This document shows, one piece after another, positions 48,053 through 54,282 of a stretch of 54,282 bases of DNA; the stretch's first letter is position 1, and each line of letters opens with the position of its first letter. The DNA is taken from contig WYEK01000027.1 of the NCBI GenBank assembly GCA_009903855.1, positions 1-54,282 of the forward strand. The letters run 5' to 3'. A program made the translations under genes and the position numbers. This DNA comes from Thermocrinis sp. (GTDB lineage Bacteria > Aquificota > Aquificia > Aquificales > Aquificaceae). The notes beneath the pieces were generated by a model, which had not been told where the DNA came from, did not search any database, and saw only the letters and a list, made by a program, of their open reading frames with translations.

Positions 48053-49558
48053 CTATTTTCCTAAATATTTTCTATACACGCTTCTGTAGTTCTCTATAAA
48101 TTTGTCAAAGCGGTAAAACCTTTGGACCCTCTCAAGCCCAGCCCTTTGACAGTTTTTCCAAATTTCTTCGTTAGTCAAAAGTTCGTAGTATGCCTTTGCA
48201 AGCCCTGTTGCATCACCCACAGGAACCACCTCTCCCGCCTTACCTATTTCTATGTCTTCTTGACTCAGCCCTCCATAGATAAGTTGCCTGCAGGAACCTA
48301 CGTCGGTGGTGACACAGGGCACACCGCTTGCCATAGCTTCCAAAACCGTCATGGGCATACCCTCGCTAATGGAGGTCAGTGTAAATACCCCCGTTTTGGG
48401 CAGAATATCAACTATTTTTTGAAAGCCTAAGAATTTTACCCTATTTTCAACTCCAAGTATTTTTGCAAGCTCTTTGCACTCTTGGGCGTATTCGGGCTCC
48501 TCGTCCTCGGGACCCACCACCCAACCCTCCGACTCGGGTAGGTGTTGGCACAGCAAACTCATAGCCTTTATAAAGGTTTTTATATCCTTTATGGCTACAA
48601 CCCTTCCTATCAGAGAGACCACCTTCGGAATTTCCTTTGGTCTTTTTTCTAAAAGCTTTGAAAGTCTATCCACATCCACGCCGTTTGGTATAACCCTTGT
48701 CTTTTCGGGCGGACAGCCCCAGCCTATTTGCTGTTTTCTTGCATCTTCAAATAGTGAAAAAACTTCCACAGCGGTGTAATATGATATTTTCCCAAGATTT
48801 ACAAACATCTTTATCCAAAGCTTTCTGAGGGTGTCTATGTCGTATTTTTTTGATAGGTACCTGTATTGAACTCCTATCCACTTTGCGTTTAGAATATCTA
48901 TCTTTCTTTCCTTTGTGTAGATCCCATGTTCCGTAAGGACAAAGGGTATTTTATATTCTCTACTCATCAGACTACCCAAAAAGCCCGCATAACCCGTTGA
49001 TGGACTGTGAATTAAGCCTATTTCTTTTTTGTCCAGGCTCATCCCAAGTTTTGCCACCACAAACAGAGGTGCAAAAAGGTTTCTCATGGTCCAAAAGTAA
49101 TCCACAAAGGGAACATCAATTTCCAACTCTTCGTAGAGTTCCTCTATGAGCTCCCAAGATCTTTTGCTATACAAAAAGTCCTCGTATGAAACTTCATTAA
49201 AGTAAGAAAAGCTAACAATCTCCTGCCAATGCTCTTCAAAGGTTTTGTCGTCAAGAAATATCTTTAGAAGTTTTACCCTTTCACTTTCCCTTTTGGCTTT
49301 TTTTGTTTGAACATTTTCCTCCTCTGAAAACATATACACAGCCTCAAGATAAACCAAGTTGTCTGGGAGCTCGTAGCCAACACCTTTGTAATCTTCGGGT
49401 CTTGAGCCAAGAAAGAGCACTCCAAAGTTTAGGTCCCTCATCCCGGTGATTATTTGATGGATCCAAGTGGATACTCCTCCCTTTATAAAGGGATAGGTTC
49501 CCTCCGCTATAAAGAGCACATCTATATGGGTTTGTTTATCTACAAGCTTCATACCCAT
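48053..49558 (-). CDS. pelF: PelF: GT4 glycosyltransferase
   Basis: Cytoplasmic glycosyltransferase that polymerises the Pel chain from UDP-activated aminosugars. The 501-residue protein has the GT-B pattern: an early EGTYPFIKGGVSTWIHQ segment, VIPNGVDVDRL, LIGRVVAIKDIKTFI, and the nucleotide-binding EGMPMTVLEAMASGVPCVTTDVGSCRQL in which the E-x7-E pair sits (motif split across two lines of the fold). Two ATGs (49558, 49552) are possible and neither has an SD; translation is probably coupled to pelE, which ends 10 bp inside. Confidence 0.95.
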   Translation of the reverse strand: MGMKLVDKQTHIDVLFIAEGTYPFIKGGVSTWIHQIITGMRDLNFGVLFLGSRPEDYKGVGYELPDNLVYLEAVYMFSEEENVQTKKAKRESERVKLLKIFLDDKTFEEHWQEIVSFSYFNEVSYEDFLYSKRSWELIEELYEELEIDVPFVDYFWTMRNLFAPLFVVAKLGMSLDKKEIGLIHSPSTGYAGFLGSLMSREYKIPFVLTEHGIYTKERKIDILNAKWIGVQYRYLSKKYDIDTLRKLWIKMFVNLGKISYYTAVEVFSLFEDARKQQIGWGCPPEKTRVIPNGVDVDRLSKLLEKRPKEIPKVVSLIGRVVAIKDIKTFIKAMSLLCQHLPESEGWVVGPEDEEPEYAQECKELAKILGVENRVKFLGFQKIVDILPKTGVFTLTSISEGMPMTVLEAMASGVPCVTTDVGSCRQLIYGGLSQEDIEIGKAGEVVPVGDATGLAKAYYELLTNEEIWKNCQRAGLERVQRFYRFDKFIENYRSVYRKYLGK

Positions 49559-50529
49559 GCGGAGATTAGAGCCATTCTTCTGGGATTAACTGAACAGGTT
49601 CCTCTGTATTTCGCTGAAACTTGTTTCAATTCCTTGAAATTGCGAAGTTTATACAAAGCTTCCAACATGTAAGGTAAAACCTTAACGGGTTCCATACCCA
49701 AATCCAAAGCCATCTTGAAATGTTCATACGCCCTTTGATACTCTCTTGAATTCAGCTCCATTCTTCCCATTAACATGTAAAGACTGGGATCCTCTTTGAT
49801 TTCTAAAGCCTTAATAACATAATCTTTAGCATTATCCAAGTACTTTTTTGCTATTTGTTCTTCCATAAAACCTAAGTAATAAACATCCCAATTTAGAAAT
49901 GCCAGTGCCCTGCACACAAAAAATTTAACATCTTTTCCTAGATCTTGACCTTCTAAAATTTTTTCTAATTCGTATATTAGCTCTTGAAGGTATTTTTCGG
50001 CGTTTTTCAGATAACTGTTGGCAAGCAGTCTCAGTTCGTCGTTATCAGAAAAGAGGAGTTCCTTAAAAAATCTTACTGTCATAGGATGGTAGAACTTGGT
50101 GAAATATACTACCCTTTCTAAGTCTTTCACTTTTGCGAATCTTAAGCTTCCTTCTCCGAGCCTTCTTTCTTCCGAAAGAATCCTAACACTAAAGACTAGC
50201 TCGTAATTGACCTCTTTTACAGGAGCTGGCGCTTTTGAAATTTTTGTATAGATCAAAATTATCACACCAAACGAAACTGCAAACGGTCCGAGGAAGAAAA
50301 ATATGGAAAAGCTAAGGATTAAAGCATATCTGTAAGGGTATTTATAAAAGATTTTTAAAATCCCAGCCACCATTGTGGCGAGCAAAAGGGACGCAATAAA
50401 GTGAGAAAAGAGATAGGTTATAAATCCGAATACAGTTGGATATTTTATCAGTGTATACAATCCTGTCGTTTCTAACAATATCACCAGTAGTAATTTTATA
50501 TAATCACTGCCCATCGCAAAACTCCTCAA
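49549..50529 (-). CDS. pelE: PelE: inner-membrane TPR protein
   Basis: A 326-residue protein with N-terminal membrane helices (about 10-30, 35-55, 65-90) and a soluble C-terminal part with TPR-like helices (YVIKALEIKEDPSLYMLMGRMELNSREYQRAYEHFKMAL, spread over two repeats). In Pseudomonas, PelE joins PelD, PelF and PelG in the synthase complex. Assignment depends on architecture and its place between pelD and pelF; sequence identity in this family is low. It overlaps pelD by 26 bp and pelF by 10 bp. Confidence 0.85.
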   Translation of the reverse strand: MRSFAMGSDYIKLLLVILLETTGLYTLIKYPTVFGFITYLFSHFIASLLLATMVAGILKIFYKYPYRYALILSFSIFFFLGPFAVSFGVIILIYTKISKAPAPVKEVNYELVFSVRILSEERRLGEGSLRFAKVKDLERVVYFTKFYHPMTVRFFKELLFSDNDELRLLANSYLKNAEKYLQELIYELEKILEGQDLGKDVKFFVCRALAFLNWDVYYLGFMEEQIAKKYLDNAKDYVIKALEIKEDPSLYMLMGRMELNSREYQRAYEHFKMALDLGMEPVKVLPYMLEALYKLRNFKELKQVSAKYRGTCSVNPRRMALISAWV

Positions 50530-51679
50530 GGGGTTTTATGTCTTTTACCTTCAGAAAGTCCATGTTTTTACTTATCCTCTCTATGAACCTTTTAACTCCT
50601 TCCCGTGGTGTTATTGGTAAAAGGACAAACACTTTGTCTTCGTTCATACAAACCCTGTCCAAACCTTTAACCATGCTCTTTAGCTTAACCAATTCTTCCC
50701 TTCTTTCGGGAGGATATTCAAAAACAACCACAAAGGAGTCTATTCCGAGGCGTTCTTTTAGCGATCGCATCCTGTAAGCTTGCAGTTCAAACTCCCTGTC
50801 GCAAAACTTTGTGCAGGAAAAGCCTGAAGCTTCAAAGGCTATACCGTCTCCGTAATATTCCAAAAGAACCATTATGTAGGATAGCGCCTCCTCGTTTATG
50901 TTTAAGAAATCCATATCCTTTATTGCGAGTAAAAACTTGCCCGCATAGGATTCTGCCACCACAAGGGCTATAAAGTTAAGCTCTTCGTTCATAACCTTTC
51001 TCAGTATGTCTTTAGGTGGAATATAAAAGGATCTGTTCAGCTCCAAGGCTTCTTGAATTAAAGGGTCTTCTTCGTCTACCTTCACACCACCACCCCACTT
51101 TTCCAAAGAAATGAGCTTTCCATCTTCGTACTTGTAAAGTTCTGCGGATATAACGCCAAAGAAATCTGATATCAGCTCCATGAAAGCCTTTGAAGAGGGA
51201 ACTTTAAACTTTTCTAAGATATTCCTTACGCTGTAGGGAGAAAGCACAAACTGTCTTTCCAGCAGGTCGTACTCAAACTTTAGGCTAAAGAGCTGTCTCC
51301 GATAAAGTTCCGCCATCTGTTCTGCATAAGTCTTATCCGCAAGTGCAAGCTTTATTTTTTTATCCCATATGTATCTAAACTCAGAAGACAAAAGGGCAAA
51401 AAGGAGGTTCTGCAAGAAATTGTGTAAAGGAAACGGTTGATAAAAGAAAAAGTATCCTACGGAGAGAAAAGATATTAGCACAATAGCTCCAGAGTATCCA
51501 TAGTAAAGGGAAAGGGCAACCACTAAAAGGTTTATTAAGTCATGTCTACTTTTTATAAAGAGTGGGTCTTCTCGGTTGAAATACCAACCCAAAGCTAACA
51601 AAAGAGTGGTTAATAGGAAAATTTCTACGAATATAACCTTTTCAATCGTTATTCTTTCACCAAGCCTAAAAGCCTGCAT
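50504..51679 (-). CDS. pelD: PelD: c-di-GMP receptor of the Pel synthase
   Basis: Inner-membrane receptor that activates Pel polymerisation when it binds c-di-GMP. Of 391 residues, about 10-105 hold four hydrophobic helices, a coiled linker follows (108-150), then a GAF domain (about 160-285) and a degenerate GGDEF domain (about 300-391). The GGDEF motif reads roughly EDKVF (about 347-351). Where Pseudomonas PelD has the c-di-GMP-binding RxxD, this one has KGLD (K338-D341), five residues before. Whether Lys can replace Arg is uncertain. The start codon shares one base with the pelC stop (TAATG). Confidence 0.9.
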   Translation of the reverse strand: MQAFRLGERITIEKVIFVEIFLLTTLLLALGWYFNREDPLFIKSRHDLINLLVVALSLYYGYSGAIVLISFLSVGYFFFYQPFPLHNFLQNLLFALLSSEFRYIWDKKIKLALADKTYAEQMAELYRRQLFSLKFEYDLLERQFVLSPYSVRNILEKFKVPSSKAFMELISDFFGVISAELYKYEDGKLISLEKWGGGVKVDEEDPLIQEALELNRSFYIPPKDILRKVMNEELNFIALVVAESYAGKFLLAIKDMDFLNINEEALSYIMVLLEYYGDGIAFEASGFSCTKFCDREFELQAYRMRSLKERLGIDSFVVVFEYPPERREELVKLKSMVKGLDRVCMNEDKVFVLLPITPREGVKRFIERISKNMDFLKVKDIKPLEEFCDGQ

Positions 51680-52164
51680 TAGAAAGTTCGGTTTAAAAGC
51701 TTTTGGGTAAGGGTTCCCAAGGATTCATGCACCCAACCACTACCGGATACTGTAACGTTTTTAACAACTTTGTTTTCTTTTGCATCATAGACAAAGATGG
51801 TTATACTTACCGCCGGCTCGCCATCCAAGCCTGTTTTGTATCTGAACTCATTGACGGAACCATACACTACGTATCTTGCACCGTTCTTTACTGCACTTTC
51901 CTTTAACTTTTCAATCTCTTCTTCTGAAGGTTCCCTTTCCTTTATGGACCAAACCCTTGGGATCAGGTTGTAGCCCTTGCTTGCAAGCACTCCCTCTAAA
52001 ATGGATGCTACCCTGTAGCCTGCGTAGGGTGTCTCTGTGTAGTTTTCGAAGGGTAGCACCGCATAGGGCTCTCCCTTTATAGGGAGAGTAGGTGTTTGGT
52101 TCACAACCCTTGCACAGCCTACAATCAGGAAGAGAACCAAGACTGCAAAATATACCCTTCTCAT
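51679..52164 (-). CDS. pelC: PelC: outer-membrane lipoprotein
   Basis: A 161-residue lipoprotein with a signal ending in LIVGC (Cys17 acylated). The globular part (AVLPFENYTETPYAGYRVASILEG) is like PelC and related LpoB-fold proteins. In Pseudomonas a 12-mer ring of PelC sits under the PelB pore and funnels the polymer out. SD AAGGAGG before ATG. It lies 55 bp after pelB and touches pelD. Confidence 0.9.
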   Translation of the reverse strand: MRRVYFAVLVLFLIVGCARVVNQTPTLPIKGEPYAVLPFENYTETPYAGYRVASILEGVLASKGYNLIPRVWSIKEREPSEEEIEKLKESAVKNGARYVVYGSVNEFRYKTGLDGEPAVSITIFVYDAKENKVVKNVTVSGSGWVHESLGTLTQKLLNRTF

Positions 52165-52219
52165 TTTTTACCTCCTTACAAAGTTTAAAACTTCTCTTTG
52201 AGACGAAGATGTTTGCTCA

Positions 52220-54282
52220 TTATTTATTCTCCTTCACTTCTCTTAGCTTTGGAGTGTGAATAAAGTAGTATCTATAGATAAAATACGGGTATATTATAGT
52301 CTCTTTTATACCGCCCGTGTTATTTCTAAAGGATAGTCCCAAGGATAGATTGTCTTTGCCAAAAACCGCACCACCCAAACCCATTTCTGTGGATATACCC
52401 AAACTGCCAAGGGAATTGTAAGCTAAGCTTGCATCAAAAAAAGGTCTCCAAAAGCGTGTGTATGAGTCTTTGTGTTCAAAGCCAAAGGAAAATCCCAGAC
52501 CGACCGCATAGTAGTTCTCCGGTAGCACCCTAAAAGTGGTAAAAGGAGAAAGTTGCTCTATAACTCCCTTGCTACCCGCTTTTTCCCTGTAATTGCCATA
52601 GCCATAGAACACCCTTAGTGTGTAGTCAGGATAGCCAAACCTTAGCTTATATTGAGCTTGATTGTACGTGTAAAAGCCCGTTCCTAACCTTTTTATATCC
52701 TGCGAGTAAAACTCATTGACCTCTAAGCTGGAGTAAAAGCCAAGCCTACTGTAAGGAGTAAATGTTAGGCTAAGCTTAGCGTAGTTTTTTAAACCGCCAA
52801 GCTCAAGGTAAAGGCTTTCTGTGCTGGGCTGTCTGTATCCAACCTCGAAGCCCGCCGATAATCCGCTAAATAGGTAGGACTCTCCAAAGAGACGGAAATT
52901 TACTGCCGACCTGAGCCTTTCCAACTGTCCTATTCCAAAGCCAATGTATCCCCTATCAAACCGCCCGCGTAAGTAAATCTCTGCTTGATAACCCCCTACC
53001 TTTTGTCTTATGACTTGATCATCTTTATATGTGGGTTGAAAGGTGGAAGACCTAAACCCAACGGAGTAGTTGGTGTCTCCCAATTTAGTTTCTACCTCCA
53101 GTCTTTCGGTGAACTGTCCGTAAGCTTCTCTCTTTTGATGGGATGCTTCCAAGCTTACTTTGTTTGATTCTTGCACCGCCAAGTCTCTGAACTGTTTGTA
53201 AAGTTGGTAGTCATACTGGTTTTCCTCCAGACCCTTAAAGGCAAGCTCTAAGGCTCTCCTTGGCTGACCCACTCGCTTTAAGGCTTCCACCCTATCCCTT
53301 ATGGGAAGGGCTTCTAACTTACTTTCTAAGAGTTGTAGTGCCAAATACCTATCGTCCTGCCAGAGGGCTAAATTTAGCCACATCCAAGGCTTTAGTGGAT
53401 ATTTGTATAACCTTTGCTGTATAATTGCCTTCTCCCTTTGCTCTTTTGAAAAGAGATAGGCAAAGTATATATCTTTCCAAACTGCATCAGAAAGAACTCC
53501 CTTCGCTCTTTGGAGTTTTTTCTCAAAGACCTCCGGATTTTCAAACTCCATAGCCAAGGATAGGTATAACCTCAATTTCTCAAGGTCATCCAGAGGTAAT
53601 CCACCGCTTGTTAGCTCTCTGTATGCTTTTAGCTTTATAGCTTTGGCTTCCTCCTCCATACCCATCACGTTAATAATGTCTGCATAGAGTAATGGATCCT
53701 GGGAACCAGATAGTTTGTAATAATTGAGGGCAGTTTGACCCTGCTGTAAGAATATGTATGCTACCGCATAAGCTTGGGCTACTGAAGGATTCCTTGCGTA
53801 TGCTTCATATTCCTTTAGGGCACTTTTTAGCCTTTCCACCCGTTGGGCTTCCACCAAAGAGTAGATGTAAAAGGAGACAAGCTCGGGAGCTTTAGCCTTT
53901 GCCAAAATTTTTTCTAACTCTTCAAGTGCTTCTTCCTTTTTACCAAGCTGTTGTAGAGCAAGCAAATAGGAAAACACGGTATTTACGTCATCCTGTAGCT
54001 TGTCTCTGTAGTCTTTAAAGATAGCAACGGTTTGATCGTATAATCCCAAAGCGTAAGAATAGTAAAGGGCAGTTTTCAAAAGTATTAGATCCTCAAACTT
54101 TTTGTAGCCCTCCAGCGCAAGGGAAACTGCCCTTTTTGAACCCTTTCTAAAGTATATTTCGGATAGTCTGATGTAATCCGCCACCTCACCCTTGGAAAGG
54201 CTAATTAACTGTTCGGAAGCCAAAGCTGTAGCATCGTAATCTTGTAGCATCCAGGCAAGGTCGCTGAGGGTTCTGTAAAATT
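52220..54282 (-). CDS. pelB: PelB: TPR scaffold plus outer-membrane porin (5'-truncated by window)
   Basis: The frame is open to the last base of the window; ATG 54250 is internal, so the N-terminus and any signal or membrane anchor lie beyond. Residues up to about 380 are TPR-like helices (ALEGYKKFEDLILLKTALYY, and LLALQQLGKKEEALEELEKIL). The last 280 residues are a beta-barrel with alternating hydrophobic/aromatic strands (NYSVGFRSSTF, YIGFGIGQLERL, NLSLGLSFRNNTGG). This is the PelB layout: a periplasmic scaffold and the pore for Pel export. It is the first pel gene seen; anything upstream is unknown. Confidence 0.9.
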   Translation of the reverse strand, partial: FYRTLSDLAWMLQDYDATALASEQLISLSKGEVADYIRLSEIYFRKGSKRAVSLALEGYKKFEDLILLKTALYYSYALGLYDQTVAIFKDYRDKLQDDVNTVFSYLLALQQLGKKEEALEELEKILAKAKAPELVSFYIYSLVEAQRVERLKSALKEYEAYARNPSVAQAYAVAYIFLQQGQTALNYYKLSGSQDPLLYADIINVMGMEEEAKAIKLKAYRELTSGGLPLDDLEKLRLYLSLAMEFENPEVFEKKLQRAKGVLSDAVWKDIYFAYLFSKEQREKAIIQQRLYKYPLKPWMWLNLALWQDDRYLALQLLESKLEALPIRDRVEALKRVGQPRRALELAFKGLEENQYDYQLYKQFRDLAVQESNKVSLEASHQKREAYGQFTERLEVETKLGDTNYSVGFRSSTFQPTYKDDQVIRQKVGGYQAEIYLRGRFDRGYIGFGIGQLERLRSAVNFRLFGESYLFSGLSAGFEVGYRQPSTESLYLELGGLKNYAKLSLTFTPYSRLGFYSSLEVNEFYSQDIKRLGTGFYTYNQAQYKLRFGYPDYTLRVFYGYGNYREKAGSKGVIEQLSPFTTFRVLPENYYAVGLGFSFGFEHKDSYTRFWRPFFDASLAYNSLGSLGISTEMGLGGAVFGKDNLSLGLSFRNNTGGIKETIIYPYFIYRYYFIHTPKLREVKENK

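Noticed and set aside
1..54282. CRISPR arrays, prophage genes, rRNA or further tRNA genes
   Set aside because: I saw no regularly spaced repeats, phage structural genes, rRNA segments or other cloverleaf sequences; a covariance-model scan would be decisive.

Overview
The window looks like chromosomal DNA of a thermophilic, chemolithoautotrophic member of the Aquificales, close to Hydrogenobacter, Thermocrinis or Aquifex; the genus is not certain. The reasons are a type I sulfide:quinone oxidoreductase with the three Aquifex catalytic cysteines at the same residue numbers, a cytochrome c of the Hydrogenobacter c-552 type, a HARP protein-only RNase P (the Aquifex Aq_880 family), a leucyl-tRNA synthetase that stops at the Aquifex alpha/beta split point, a dihydroorotase with the Aquifex Asp153, and the futalosine-pathway enzyme MqnD. 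Genes are tightly packed, with many 4-nt start/stop overlaps and several convergent genes whose 3' ends overlap by 13 to 80 bp.

Layout. 1-850: decayed insertion-sequence material. 852-6452: an active-looking diguanylate cyclase, an MDR oxidoreductase, an MscS channel, a rhomboid protease, sulfide:quinone oxidoreductase, and a convergent lipoprotein cytochrome c with a long Gln/Pro linker. 6540-17084: housekeeping genes (rpsT, murJ, tRNA-Leu(GAG), acpP-fabF-rnc, a small Toprim protein, gamma carbonic anhydrase, PBP1A, pyrC, bioA). 17174-17828: an MntA/HepT toxin-antitoxin pair. 17946-23478: a self-contained phosphate-scavenging operon (TonB-dependent receptor, ExbB, ExbD, TonB, Tat-exported PhoD) behind a good match to a Pho box. 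23529-31038: mqnD, moaA, radA, a two-component system, aroA, ybbR, an A-type Fe-S carrier and the HARP RNase P. 31103-35166: an MFS carrier, the fused remains of gnd and pgl (a decayed oxidative pentose phosphate operon), ubiX, a FUN14 protein and a LipS/BioB-like radical SAM enzyme. 35215-38881: a GGDEF/EAL protein, hisA, hemH and aroE. 38878-41107: a sulfur-transfer operon (IscU, PP-loop ATPase, TusA-like, DUF1858-like, Nfu). 41175-42983: the alpha subunit of split LeuRS. 43012-54282: a Pel exopolysaccharide operon in the order pelB-C-D-E-F-G-A followed by an additional TPR gene; pelB runs off the window.

How the parts fit. The Pel operon makes and exports a cationic aminosugar biofilm polymer. 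PelD is the c-di-GMP receptor that would switch it on, and the same window encodes a diguanylate cyclase with intact GGDEF and I-site and a second protein with a mostly intact EAL phosphodiesterase domain, so making, breaking and sensing of c-di-GMP all occur within 54 kb. SQR and the tethered cytochrome c form part of the sulfide-oxidation electron path. HARP would process the 5' end of the tRNA-Leu whose 3' end lies only 7 nt from the murJ start codon. Several genes without a Shine-Dalgarno site have a TATAAT-like -10 hexamer 6 to 8 nt before the start codon, suggesting widespread leaderless transcription.
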